A stretch of DNA of 64,000 nucleotides from CAVYXZ01 sp963772595 (GCA_963772595.1 CAVYXZ010000009.1:248001-312000), one strand, 5' to 3'. Positions 52,393 to 61,371 are shown, counted from the stretch's first letter. Notes: a model not told the origin generated them from the letters alone. Program-made: numbers and translations.

Positions 52393-52991
52393 CGGTTCTG
52401 ACGCATCAGTTTGCCGTCGCACAGACGGCGTATCCGGGGTTTTCCCTGGACCAGGCCGGGGACCGCTATCTGATCGCCCCCTTCGATGAAGGTCTGCTGA
52501 TTGCCGCCATTGATGGCCTGGGGCACGGCCCGAAGGCTGCTGAGGCCGCCATTGCCGCGGTGGATGCGCTGCGGCAGGACCCCGCGCAGCCGGTCACCTG
52601 GCTGCTGCAACGCTGTGACCGTGCGCTGCATGGGACACGGGGCGCTGCGGTCAGCCTCATATCGGTCTCCTACAGCGAACAGCAGTTTGAGTGGGCCGGG
52701 GTGGGCAATGTAGCCGCCGTGATACTGCGAGACTCGGCTGAAGACGGCAGACATGAGGCCTTGCTCAGCCGCCCCGGTGTCGTCGGCTTTCGGATGCCGC
52801 ACATCCGTGTGGTTCGCCTGGGCATCAACCCTTACGATACCCTGATCCTCACCACCGATGGCATCCACAGCGGATACCTGAAGGATGCCCCGCTCCAGCA
52901 GCCCTCGCAGGAACTGGCCGATCATATCCTGACGCAGCACGCGCGCGGCACGGATGACGCCCTGGTCGTCGTGGTGCGTCTGCTCGCCTGA
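52389..52991 (+). CDS. rsbX: RsbX-like PP2C/SpoIIE-type phosphatase
   Basis: ATG 52389 overlaps the preceding stop codon. A 200-residue PP2C-type domain: 'QAGDRYLIAPFDEGLLIAAIDGLGHGPKAAEAAIAAV' (metal-binding Asp-Gly), 'AAVSLISVSYSEQQFEWAGVGNVAAVIL', 'DTLILTTDGIHSGY' and 'TDDALVVVVRL'. RsbX resets the stressosome by removing phosphates from RsbR and RsbS. It ends the five-gene operon, and is followed by an opposite-strand truncated gene. Confidence 0.9.
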   Translation: MTVLTHQFAVAQTAYPGFSLDQAGDRYLIAPFDEGLLIAAIDGLGHGPKAAEAAIAAVDALRQDPAQPVTWLLQRCDRALHGTRGAAVSLISVSYSEQQFEWAGVGNVAAVILRDSAEDGRHEALLSRPGVVGFRMPHIRVVRLGINPYDTLILTTDGIHSGYLKDAPLQQPSQELADHILTQHARGTDDALVVVVRLLA

Positions 52992-53039
52992 GCGCCGCCC
53001 ATCGTCACGACGCCACAAGCGCAGCAGCGTGCTCGTCCA

Positions 53040-53237
53040 CCCACGCGATTTAAGCGCCAGCTCGTCAAAGCCCAGCGCACGCGGCGCGCCCGCAAAGCCT
53101 TCACGGTCCAGGTGGCGCAGCAGCTCAAAGAGCGTCGAAGATACAGCGGGACTCCGGCTCGCGCGCCGAACGGTCTGGCCGACTCGAACAACGTTCGAGT
53201 GCGAACCGCCGCCGAGGGGACTCTCTGGCTCAAGCAT
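53040..53237 (-). pseudogene. Truncated phosphotransferase (APH-like) gene
   Basis: ATG 53237 on the minus strand starts 'MLEPESPLGGGSHSNVVRVGQTVRRASRSPAVSSTLFELLRHLDREGFAGAPRALGFDE'. This matches the N-lobe start of aminoglycoside-phosphotransferase-type kinases: Gly-rich loop, 'VVRVG', 'VRR', then 'LLRHL...GF.GAPR.LG.DE'. Similarity ends after about 60 residues and the rest of the kinase is absent. It lies convergent to rsbX and has no catalytic loop, so it is a remnant. Confidence 0.6.
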
Positions 53238-53419
53238 CCGCCCTCCTGATTCTACGTGGATGGACTGTCTGCCCATCGCTACAAGCAGAGTGTACCACCG
53301 TCCTTTCCGCCTCAGATGCTCTATTTGCAGCATTCTTGCCTATAATAAATTCAGACTTTTGAAGCCAACATAGCACCCAGCAGCTTCATTTCCAGCAATT
53401 CCGCAGGGAGGAATTTCTC

Positions 53420-53812
53420 ATGAGCGTTCCTGTGCTGCTGCGCGTGGCCGCCGCCCTCCAGGGCTTCATTGCTGTCGGTATTGGCGTGTTCTGTTTCCCC
53501 GCTATTCGCAACCTGCGCATGGGCCGTGACATCCCCCTGGTTATGGGCTTTCCCGCTTACGGACGCGGCCCCTTCGAGCGCATCGGCCTCCCCACGACGA
53601 TCCCGCTGCTGGTAGGCTTTCTCCTGGTCTGTATGCTTGAAGCCGTCGCCAGCGTTTTACTCTGGCAGGGACATGTGTCCGGTGCCCTGCTCAGCCTCGT
53701 GCTGCTGCCGCTGGGCGCGCTGTTCTGGTGGGGCTTTGCCCTGCCGATCCCGCCGATCTTCGCCCTCATCTGGACGCTGCTGATTCTGCTGAACTGGCAG
53801 GCCCTCCTGTAA
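53420..53812 (+). CDS. Small four-helix membrane protein
   Basis: A 130-residue protein preceded by GGGAGGAA. Four membrane helices: 'LLRVAAALQGFIAVGIGVFCF', 'TTIPLLVGFLLVCMLEAVASVLL', 'ALLSLVLLPLGALFWWGFALP' and 'IFALIWTLLILLNWQALL'. A loop between helices 1 and 2 has 'PAIRNLRMGRDIPLVMGFPAYGRGPFERIG'. No family recognised and no partner gene apparent. Confidence 0.65.
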   Translation: MSVPVLLRVAAALQGFIAVGIGVFCFPAIRNLRMGRDIPLVMGFPAYGRGPFERIGLPTTIPLLVGFLLVCMLEAVASVLLWQGHVSGALLSLVLLPLGALFWWGFALPIPPIFALIWTLLILLNWQALL

Positions 53813-53870
53813 TTGGAGACCCGTCCGTAAACCAGCTTTCGCCAGCGGGTGCAATCTGTTTTTCTGTTAA

Positions 53871-53978
53871 CCTCACCCCTAAATCCCCTCTCCAACGTGA
53901 AGAGGGGACTTTCCAGAGCCATCGTAAGCTGGGTTTCTCCCCCTCGCCGAAGCGGAGAGGGGGCCGGGGGGTGAGGTT
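53871..53978. repeat. Dispersed paired-hairpin repeat, copy 6
   Basis: The best reference copy. CCTCACCCCTAAATCCCC is followed by CTCTCC and a return arm AGAGGGGACTTTCC, then TTTCTCCCCCTCGCC with AGCGGAGAGGGGGCCGG, and terminal GGGGGGTGAGG. Confidence 0.8.
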
Positions 53979-54024
53979 AAAAGTCCACCATCCCCACGCA
54001 TATCCCCATTTCTACCCCAACTGC

Positions 54025-54053
54025 TTGACATTCATTTCACACAGGCGTACCCT
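54025..54053 (+). promoter_or_regulatory. Promoter of the tetR-ABC operon
   Basis: A perfect TTGACA (54025-54030), a 17-nt spacer, and a weak -10 TACCCT (54048-54053). Operator-like repeats begin directly after it. Confidence 0.4.
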
Positions 54054-54098
54054 AGACTATGTATCCTAGACTGATCGGTCTAGGATGATCGGTCTAGA
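54050..54098. promoter_or_regulatory. TetR-type operator cluster
   Basis: A perfect 7-bp inverted repeat CCTAGAC-TGATCG-GTCTAGG (54065-54084). It is followed by a direct repeat of its right half, TGATCGGTCTAGA (54086-54098), and preceded by another CCTAGAC-like half-site at about 54050. It lies between the -10 box and the tetR start, the expected site for autorepression. Confidence 0.75.
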
Positions 54099-54113
54099 AC
54101 AGTAAAGAGGCGT

Positions 54114-54743
54114 ATGAACAGCAAGCAGGATGAGCGGCGCAGGGAGATTCTGGCGGCATCGCTCCAGACTTTCAGCGACAAGGGCTACGACAAAACCAGT
54201 ATGGCAGACATCGTCCGCGTGACGGGCCTCAGCAAAGGCACGCTCTACTGGTATTTCAAGAACAAGCAGGAGCTTTATCTGGCGCTGATGGAATTCGTCA
54301 TCGACCAGTTTTTCGAGGAATTCGACGGCATGTTCGAAGCCTCTCAGGCCCAGACGCCCTGGGAGGCGCTCAGCCAGATGTTTCGAGCCATTGACGACCT
54401 GCTCAGCCGGGACCCGAAAATCGGCTCGCTGACACTGGATTTCATGCTCCAGGGCCTGCACTACCCGGAGTTCCAGGCCAAATACGGACAATATTACGCG
54501 CGCTATATCGAAGTCCTGAGCACGATCATCCAGCGCGGCATCGACAGCGGCGAGTTTCGCCCGGTAGACGCGCGGGCCGCCGCTGCCACACTGATCGCCC
54601 TGGGTGATGGCATCATGCTCCAGGCCCTGGTACGCGACTATATCACGCTGGATTGGGAATGGCAGATCAGCAAGATCTTACAGGAGACCGAAAAGCTGTT
54701 CATGAAGGGTCTGCTCAAAGAGGAGTCTTCAGATGACGACTGA
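54114..54743 (+). CDS. TetR/AcrR family transcriptional regulator
   Basis: A 209-residue repressor. The N-terminal DNA-binding part is 'RREILAASLQTFSDKGYDKTSMADIVRVTGLSKGTLYWYFKNKQELYLALM', a textbook TetR helix-turn-helix with 'GLSKGTLYWYFKNK'. The helical C-terminal domain holds the ligand pocket. The next gene starts within its last codons (overlap 11 bp), so it is cotranscribed with the exporter it presumably controls. The inverted repeats at 54065 are its likely binding site. Confidence 0.93.
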   Translation: MNSKQDERRREILAASLQTFSDKGYDKTSMADIVRVTGLSKGTLYWYFKNKQELYLALMEFVIDQFFEEFDGMFEASQAQTPWEALSQMFRAIDDLLSRDPKIGSLTLDFMLQGLHYPEFQAKYGQYYARYIEVLSTIIQRGIDSGEFRPVDARAAAATLIALGDGIMLQALVRDYITLDWEWQISKILQETEKLFMKGLLKEESSDDD

Positions 54744-55671
54744 AACCATGATTGACATCGAGGCGGTCCGCCGGAGCTTTCGCAAGACGCTGGCCGTAGA
54801 CGACATCAGCCTGGAGATCGAGCGCGGCGAATTGTTCGGCCTGGTCGGGCCAGATGGCGCGGGCAAATCCACGCTGCTGCGCATGATGGCCGCCGTGCTG
54901 AATCCCAGCGGGGGCCGCATTGCGGTGGATGGCTGCGACAGCGTGGCCGATGCTGAGGCGATCAAATCCATGATGGGCTATATGCCGCAGCGCTTCGGCC
55001 TGTACAGCGATCTCTCGGTGCAGGAGAACCTGCGCTTCGCCGCCGACATTTACGGCGTGACCGGCGCGGCGCTGGATCAGCGGCTGAGCGAACTCTACGC
55101 CTTCACCGAACTGGCCGAATTCAAGACCTTCCCGGCGGGACAGCTCAGCGGCGGCATGAAGAAGAAGCTGGCCCTGGCCTGCGCCCTCATCCACAAGCCT
55201 GCGCTGCTGCTGCTCGACGAGCCGACGACCGGCGTAGACCCGGTGGCCCGGCGCGGCTTCTGGGACCTGCTCTCCGGCCTGCACGAGCAGGGCACGACCA
55301 CCGTCGTCAGCACGCCCTACATGGACGAGGCCGAGCGCTGCAACCGGGTCGCGCTGCTCTATCATGGGCGCGTGCTGGCCTGCGACACCCCGGCAGCGAT
55401 CAAGGCGCAGATACCGGGCGATGTGCTGGCGCTGACCTCATCCGATAACCGGCACGCGGCAGACCTGCTGCGCGATCAACCGGCAGTGATTGATCTGCAA
55501 ACCTACGGCCAGTTGTTGAACCTCATCGTCAAGGACCGTAATACGGCGCGTCCCCAGCTTCAGGCGCTGCTCGAAGGCGGGGGCATCCAGGTGCAGCATC
55601 TGGAGGACGCGCCCATGCGCATGGAGGAGGCCTTCATCTATCTCGTTAATCATGCCGAGGGGGTATCCTGA
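54733..55671 (+). CDS. ABC exporter ATP-binding protein (YbhF first-half-like)
   Basis: A 312-residue ATPase. Walker A is 'GPDGAGKST', with signature 'LSGGMKKKLALACALIHKP' and Walker B 'ALLLLDEPTTGVDPVARRGFWDLL'. The H-loop reads 'VVSTPYMDEAERC': the switch His is Pro. In E. coli YbhF-type double ATPases the first half is similarly degenerate. A C-terminal extension of about 80 residues follows the core. It probably pairs with the canonical ATPase at 58043. It overlaps the next gene by one base. Confidence 0.9.
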   Translation: MTTETMIDIEAVRRSFRKTLAVDDISLEIERGELFGLVGPDGAGKSTLLRMMAAVLNPSGGRIAVDGCDSVADAEAIKSMMGYMPQRFGLYSDLSVQENLRFAADIYGVTGAALDQRLSELYAFTELAEFKTFPAGQLSGGMKKKLALACALIHKPALLLLDEPTTGVDPVARRGFWDLLSGLHEQGTTTVVSTPYMDEAERCNRVALLYHGRVLACDTPAAIKAQIPGDVLALTSSDNRHAADLLRDQPAVIDLQTYGQLLNLIVKDRNTARPQLQALLEGGGIQVQHLEDAPMRMEEAFIYLVNHAEGVS

Positions 55672-56889
55672 TGAATTTTCGCCATATGATCGCGCTGGCG
55701 CGCAAGGAGTTCCTGCACATCCTGCGGGACCCCGGCACCCTGCTGCTCGTCACCGTCGGCCCCATCTTCCTGATGGTTTCCTTTACCTATATGCTGACCT
55801 CCGAGGTCAAGGACGCGCCGGTCGCCATCATCGACCACGCGCAGAACGAGGCCAGCGCCGGGCTGATCGACCAGATTGAGGCCGATCCCGTCACCCGTGT
55901 CGCCGCGACTTACGACACGCTGGACGCGGCAGACCCGGCCTTCACGCGGGGCGACATCATCGCGGCGGTCGAGATCCCGGCCAATTACGGCCAGTTTACG
56001 CTGCTGGGACCCGTACCGACCATCCACATTACGATTGACGGCACCGAACCCAACTCCGCCGCAAAGGTGCTGGAATCGGTCTACACCATCGCCGACCAGC
56101 AGAACCGGGATCTGGCGAGCAGTGTCATGGGCCAGTTCGGCCTGGATCAGTCGCTGCTGCAAGAGCCAATCAAGGTTCGACACGACGACCCTGTACAACC
56201 CCGATCTGCGCAGCATCGTCGATTTCTATCCCGGCCTGATGGGCATGATGCTCACGCTCCCGGCGCTGGCGCTGGCGCTGTCCCTGGCCCGCGAGGCCGA
56301 AAACGGCACGCTGGAGCAGTTGGTCGCCAGCCCGGTCGATAAGCGCGCCCTGCTCATGGGCAAAATGCTGCCCTATCTGGTCTTTGGCATGATCGACGTG
56401 ATCGTCCTGCTCATCATGGGACAGGTCGCCTATCAGGTGCCCTTCAGAGGCTCGCTGCCGGAGTATTTGCTGGTGGCGCTGCTGTTCAACATGGCGAACC
56501 TGGGCCTGGCGCTGCTGATCGCCGTCTTCGTGCGCAGCCAGCAGGTGGCGATGGTGGTGGCGATCCTGATCTACTTCGTGCCGCCCTTCTTCCTCTCCGG
56601 CATGTTCTTCCCGGCGGAAGCCATGCCCGCGATTGTCCAGTTGGAGATGATCGAGTTTCCCTCGTCGCATTACGTCGCCCTGGCGAAGGCTATCTTCCTG
56701 CAAGGCACCTCCATCACGCATATGCTCTTTGATCTGCTGATCCTGGCGGTACTGGCGCTGGAGTTGTTCGAGATCGCGGCCTTTGCCTTCCGCAAGAAGA
56801 TCATCGTCACCTTTGCCTTACCGAAGTTTCTGCGGCACCAGTCAAACACGCCCGCGCCGAGCAGCATGGAAAGGAAGGCGACCCGATGA
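55671..56889 (+). CDS. ABC-2 type permease (YbhS/YbhR-like), frameshifted
   Basis: The first frame gives 'MIALARKEFLHILRDPGTLLLVTVGPIFLMVSFTYMLTSEVKDAPVAIIDH', an ABC-2 N-terminal helix and the start of the extracytoplasmic domain, up to about 56174. One base there shifts the frame. The second frame gives 'LYNPDLRSIVDFYPGLMGMMLTLPALALALSLAREAENGTLEQLVASPVDKRALLMGKMLPY' and four more helices. About 405 residues, six helices. The 'REAENGTLEQL' amphipathic loop is the coupling element of ABC-2 exporters. It forms the channel with 56886-58031. Confidence 0.85.
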
Positions 56890-58031
56890 AAGCCAGCCTG
56901 ATGCGCACTCTCGACATTGCCTGGAAGGAACTGCTGCACATGCGCAAGGACCGCGTGATGCTGCCCTTCCTGGTGATCGGCTTCCTCTTCGAACTGGCCT
57001 TCGTGGCCTGGGCGACCTCGCAGCCGATTGACAACCTGAGCCTGTCGGTCGTCGATCTGGATCACTCGGATCAGAGCGCGGCCCTGATCGCGGCGCTGGA
57101 TGCCACCGATACGCTCACGCTGCGCCACAGCTTTGACGACGAAGCCTCGGCGGTGGCCGCGATGGACCAGATCAGCACGCTGCTTCAGCCCGACGCCAAC
57201 ACCGTGATGGCGCTGGTGATCCCGGCAGGTTTCGGCCAGAGCCTGACGGCGGGCGAGCAGCCGGAAGTGAAGATGATCCTCAACGGCGCGGAGTCGATTG
57301 CGGCGCAGGAAGCCCAGCGCGTGGCCCAGCAGACGATCCTGGAACAGGGGATGCGCGTGCGTTTCAACATGGAACCGGCGGATTACGCCGACCAACTGCC
57401 GCAGGTCACGGTCAAGTACAACGAGAACCTGGAGCGAAGCTGGTACACCCTGCCCGGCGAAGCGGCGCTGATCTTCTACATGGTGACGATGGTGCTGGCG
57501 GCCCTGGCGATCTCGCGCGAGCGCGAACAGGGCACCTACGAGCAGCTTCGGGTGATGCCCTTCCGCGCCTATGAGGTCATTCTGGGCAAGGCGCTCAGCC
57601 CGATGCTGGTCGGCTACGTGCTGTTCCTGCTCGTCCTGGGCCTGATGACCATCGTCTTCGGCGTGCCGCTGCGTGGGTCGCTGCCGCTGCTGATGCTGCT
57701 GGCGCTGGTCTATCTGGTGGCCGAGATGGGCAAAGGCGTCCTGCTGAGCATGGTCGCCCGGACGCAGTTGCAGGCCGTGCTGCTGGTCTTCGTGCTGGTC
57801 ATGATGGACCTGATCTTCAGCGGCTATGCCGTCGCCGTCGATACCATGCCGCAGATCGTCCAGACACTGTCCAATTTCATCCCCATCCGGCACTGGCTGC
57901 TCATCATGCGCAGCATCATGCTCAAGAGCGCCGGGCTGGACGTGCTCTGGCCCCACGTGCTGGCGCTGATCGCCCTGGGGACCGTCATCATCAGCTTTAC
58001 CGCCTGGCAGTACCGCCGCAGCGTGAGTTAA
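56886..58031 (+). CDS. ABC-2 type permease (YbhS/YbhR-like)
   Basis: A 381-residue intact permease, overlapping the upstream gene by 4 bp. Helix 1 is 'MLPFLVIGFLFELAFVAWA'. A periplasmic-type domain of about 150 residues follows. Four or five helices come next, with the coupling loop 'ISREREQGTYEQLRVMPFRAYEVILGKALSPM' and then 'LLVFVLVMMDLIFSGYAVAVDTMPQIVQTLSNFIPIRHWLL'. With the preceding gene it would form a heterodimeric drug or lipid exporter. No membrane-fusion protein gene is nearby. Confidence 0.9.
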   Translation: MKASLMRTLDIAWKELLHMRKDRVMLPFLVIGFLFELAFVAWATSQPIDNLSLSVVDLDHSDQSAALIAALDATDTLTLRHSFDDEASAVAAMDQISTLLQPDANTVMALVIPAGFGQSLTAGEQPEVKMILNGAESIAAQEAQRVAQQTILEQGMRVRFNMEPADYADQLPQVTVKYNENLERSWYTLPGEAALIFYMVTMVLAALAISREREQGTYEQLRVMPFRAYEVILGKALSPMLVGYVLFLLVLGLMTIVFGVPLRGSLPLLMLLALVYLVAEMGKGVLLSMVARTQLQAVLLVFVLVMMDLIFSGYAVAVDTMPQIVQTLSNFIPIRHWLLIMRSIMLKSAGLDVLWPHVLALIALGTVIISFTAWQYRRSVS

Positions 58032-58042
58032 GGAGATTCATC

Positions 58043-58974
58043 ATGCCAGCCATTTCTGTAGACAAACTCGTCGCGTCGCTTTGGCAGCTTCACCGCCGTC
58101 AAGGGCATCAGCTTCGAGGTGCCGGAAGGCCAGGTCTTCGGCTTCCTGGGGCCGAACGGCTCCGGCAAAACCACGACCATCCGTATGCTGCTCGGCCTGC
58201 TCGACCCCACCGAGGGCACGGCCACTGTGCTGGGCCAGGACATTCGCCGTTCGGGCAACAGTCTGCGCGCGCAATCTCGGCTACATGTCGCAGAAGTTCT
58301 CGCTCTACCGCGACTTGACCGTGATGGAGAACCTGCGCTTCTTTGGCCGGGGCTACGGCCTCAACGGCCCCCTGCTGCGCCAGCGCATCGACGAGATGAT
58401 CGCGCTGATCGGTCTGCAAGGCCAGGAACACACGCCGACCAAGGACCTGTCGGGCGGCTGGGCACAGCGGCTGGCACTGGGGGCGGCCATCCTGCACAAG
58501 CCGCGCCTCATCTTTCTGGATGAGCCGACCGCCGGGGTGGACCCCATCTCGCGCCGCGCCTTCTGGGACCTGCTCTATACCCTGACTCAGGACGGCGTGA
58601 CGGTCTTCGTGACCACGCACTATATGGACGAGGCCGAACACTGCGAGAACCTGGCCTTCATCTACTTTGGCGACATCATCGCCAGAGGCACGCCGCAGGC
58701 CATCATTCACGAGGCGCTGCCGGATTACGTGCTGGCGATTGAATCGCCGGATCCGGTCGAGACGATGCAGGCGGTCCAACGCATGAAGGCCAGCGGGGCA
58801 TTGGATGCGCAGGGAGTCTCCCTGTTTGGCGCGGAGGTGCATGTCAACGTGCAGGACATCGACGCGGCCAAGGCGCTGCTGAGCCAGCAGGGGATGAAGC
58901 AGGCGATTCATGTGCAATCGCCCTCGCTGGAAGACGCCTTCATCGGCCTGGTCGAGGAATCCGACGGGCACTGA
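58043..58974 (+). CDS. ABC exporter ATP-binding protein (YbhF second-half-like), frameshifted
   Basis: ATG 58043. The frame shifts near 58075 ('RRFGSFTAVKGISFEVPEGQVFGFLGPNGSGKTTTIRMLLGLL' has Walker A) and again near 58270. After that come 'NLGYMSQKFSLYRDLTVMENL', signature 'LSGGWAQRLALGAAILHKP', Walker B 'LIFLDEPTAGVDPISRRAFWDLL', and a canonical H-loop 'VFVTTHYMDEAEHC'. About 310 residues. All catalytic residues are present, in contrast to the first ATPase of the operon. The final gene of the tetR-led unit. Confidence 0.88.
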
Positions 58975-59084
58975 AGAAGATGATAGTGAATGGCACACTT
59001 GAGGAAGCTCCAAATTTGAACATAGCCTAAGACCCGACATTGGTTCTTGTTCATAGTCGGAGCATTGGATTAGGAATGCGGAAC

Positions 59085-59942
59085 ATGACCCTTCAGCATA
59101 ACGCCGGTGAAAAAGACTTTTCGACCAACCATGCAACCTACTTATTGACTTGGAATCCTCGCAAGTACGATTGGGAGAATTTCCAAGACGACTGGGAAGA
59201 TGTCTACTTCGGCAATCGTCCATTGTTTGAATGGAGTTGTGGCAACACTCGCAAAATCCGTGTTGGGGATCGAATTTTCCTGATGCGTCTTGGATGGCGA
59301 GAGAGGATTACTGGGATTGTCGCTTCAGGATGGATCACGGGCGAACCGAAGAACGATCAACATTGGGAAGACCCTGAAGGTAGCGCGCTATATGTTCAGT
59401 TCGAACCCGACGTCTTGCTGAACCCCGAAATTGATAAATTGCTCAATCCGAAGTTAGTCTCACAGAATTTTAACTGGCATCCCCAACGGGCTGGCGTCAC
59501 AATTCCAACGGAAATTGCGATTCATCTTGAACAGATATGGCAGCAGCATGTTCATAAAACTGGCTTTCATGACGAGCCAACCACCCAGAGCATAAAAGGA
59601 CGCAACACTTATACGGAAGGTGACAAGAAACTGGTCACTAGCTATCGCTATGAGCGTGATCCTCAAGCACGAGAAGAGTGTATCCGCCAGTACGGGACAC
59701 TTTGTGCGGTATGTGGTTTCGATTTTGGCGAGATTTATGGCGACATCGGTGAGGGTTTCATTCACGTCCATCATCTCACACCAATCGCCAGGCACGAAAC
59801 GGAATATGTCATTGATCCTGTTAAGGATATGCGCCCCGTATGCCCAAATTGTCACGCAATGCTGCACCGGAGGAGTCCACCCTATTCGATTGAAGAGTTA
59901 CAATATATCCGAAAGGAAGCATCAGAAACTTCCTCCCACTGA
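59085..59942 (+). CDS. EVE/PUA-like domain plus HNH endonuclease (modification-dependent restriction type)
   Basis: I place the start at ATG 59085 ('MTLQHNAGEKDF'), where family similarity begins; 59040 is also open. The N-terminal 130 residues have the EVE pattern 'YLLTWNPRKYDWENFQDDWEDV' and 'KIRVGDRIFLMRLGWRERITGIVASGWI'. EVE domains bind modified bases. The C-terminal HNH domain holds 'CAVCGFDFGEIYGDIGEGFIHVHHLTPIARHETEYVIDPVKDMRPVCPNCHAMLHRR', with the 'HVHHL' His, the Asp/Asn region and 'CPNCHAMLH'. It is visibly AT-richer than its neighbours, suggesting recent transfer. It is a probable type IV restriction enzyme. Confidence 0.8.
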   Translation: MTLQHNAGEKDFSTNHATYLLTWNPRKYDWENFQDDWEDVYFGNRPLFEWSCGNTRKIRVGDRIFLMRLGWRERITGIVASGWITGEPKNDQHWEDPEGSALYVQFEPDVLLNPEIDKLLNPKLVSQNFNWHPQRAGVTIPTEIAIHLEQIWQQHVHKTGFHDEPTTQSIKGRNTYTEGDKKLVTSYRYERDPQAREECIRQYGTLCAVCGFDFGEIYGDIGEGFIHVHHLTPIARHETEYVIDPVKDMRPVCPNCHAMLHRRSPPYSIEELQYIRKEASETSSH

Positions 59943-60000
59943 CACGATCCCTCACCTGATGACGCTGCACAGAGCCACAGCCCGGTTCAACCGACTACCC

Positions 60001-60073
60001 GCAGAGGCGAGGCTCACCTCGCCGTTTTGTCTCCCCCTCGCCATGTATGGAGAGGGGGATGGGGGGTGAGGTA
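60001..60073. repeat. Dispersed paired-hairpin repeat, copy 7 (one hairpin)
   Basis: Only the second half of the element: GGCGAGGCTCACCTCGCC, then TCTCCCCCTCGCCATGTATGGAGAGGGGGATGGGGGGTGAGG. It ends right at the terminase stop codon. Confidence 0.7.
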
Positions 60074-60075
60074 AA

Positions 60076-61371
60076 TCACACAAAATCCATCACCACACCC
60101 CCATGCCGCCGGGCCGCCCACAAACTCAGCGCCGTCGCCATCACCGTGTCGTCGTGCCCGCCGCCTGGCGCGCTGTACGCCCACCCATAGCGCATCGAGT
60201 GCATCGCATAAGCCATCAACTCGTGCTTCAGCACATCGTCATCCAGCAGCGCCACGTCTTCTCGCTCCATCGCCAGCGCCAGATGCTCGATGAGCGGCCC
60301 CTTACTTTTAGCCGAGGTCACAAAGGGACGCACCGGCAGCCCCTCCGCCTGAAGCGCTTCAATGTTCACACTCCCCACACTGTTCTCTTCTGCCAGGATG
60401 ATCGCGGGCCGAAATCGCTCATACAACGCCATCAACCGCCCACGCTGGATACCCCATCCGATCTGCTTAAACCGCTCCAGCCACAACTGGCGGCCATCCT
60501 GCGACATCACCGAAATGGCCGTAAAGTCATTGTCCTTCCCCCAATCCACCCCGAAATAGCACGCCCCCGTAAATCCCCCACTCACGTAGGGGCGCAGCCT
60601 GCTGCGCCCGCCTGCCAAATCATCGCCATCCCTGGCCTCGTCTTGCTCCCCGCTCCAAAATGGAGAGGGACCGTGGCTGAGGTAAGGTTTTAGCTGGCAA
60701 ACCTTCTCCACATTGCGGAACACCACCCCGCCATCGTCCAGGAACTCCGCCAGATACTCCTGTCTGAAAAAGCGTTCGGGCATTCCCTGCCGTGCCGCCT
60801 CGATCTCTGCCGCCCGCATTTGCGGATTCGCCGCCGTAGGGAAGCGCCAGCTTCGCCACTCGCTCTGTGTTTCATCTAGGCCCTGCAAATACAACTGCCA
60901 GAACCAGTTCCGCCCGCGCGGCGTACTGCAAAACAAGGCACCACCACTGCTGTCTGTCAGCAGTGGACGGATCGCCCCGTGCCAGGTCTCTGCCGAATCA
61001 AACAGCGCCGCCTCATCCATCACCACGTAATGATAGGTCCGTCCACGCACCATTTCACCGGCCTCGTTCGCCAGCGACCAGCATTCAAACACCCCGCCCG
61101 AATACAATGCCATCCGCCAGTCCTTCTCGTTGCTGCTGTAAATCAACGGCCTCAGAATCCGTTTGATCTCGCGCCACACTTCCGCGCCCATCCGGTAGGT
61201 CGGCGCAAAATAAGCCACGCTCTCACCATCCAGCAAGCGCTCACACAGCATATCCACCGCCACCGTCGTTTTCCCAAAGCGCCGACCGCAAACCAGCACC
61301 TTGAAACGCGCTCCTAAATCGACAATCTCTTGCTGCGCCTCATGCAGCCGCGCCAGTTTGATTTCCAGCAA
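60076..61371 (-). CDS. Phage terminase large subunit-like protein
   Basis: A 431-residue protein. Walker A is 'LVCGRRFGKTTVAVD' (about 28-36) and Walker B 'YHYVVMDEAALFDS'. The nuclease part has 'YFGVDWGKDNDFTAISVM' (first Asp), 'AIILAEENSVGSVNIEAL' and a final 'GGGHDDTVMATALSLW' (catalytic Asp pair). A stretch of about 35 residues before the nuclease ('LSHGPSPFWSGEQDEARDG' onward) is coded by a fragment of the dispersed hairpin repeat (about 60600-60690) kept in frame. No portal or capsid gene follows, so it is an isolated prophage relic or a standalone relative. Confidence 0.82.
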   Translation of the reverse strand: MLEIKLARLHEAQQEIVDLGARFKVLVCGRRFGKTTVAVDMLCERLLDGESVAYFAPTYRMGAEVWREIKRILRPLIYSSNEKDWRMALYSGGVFECWSLANEAGEMVRGRTYHYVVMDEAALFDSAETWHGAIRPLLTDSSGGALFCSTPRGRNWFWQLYLQGLDETQSEWRSWRFPTAANPQMRAAEIEAARQGMPERFFRQEYLAEFLDDGGVVFRNVEKVCQLKPYLSHGPSPFWSGEQDEARDGDDLAGGRSRLRPYVSGGFTGACYFGVDWGKDNDFTAISVMSQDGRQLWLERFKQIGWGIQRGRLMALYERFRPAIILAEENSVGSVNIEALQAEGLPVRPFVTSAKSKGPLIEHLALAMEREDVALLDDDVLKHELMAYAMHSMRYGWAYSAPGGGHDDTVMATALSLWAARRHGGVVMDFV

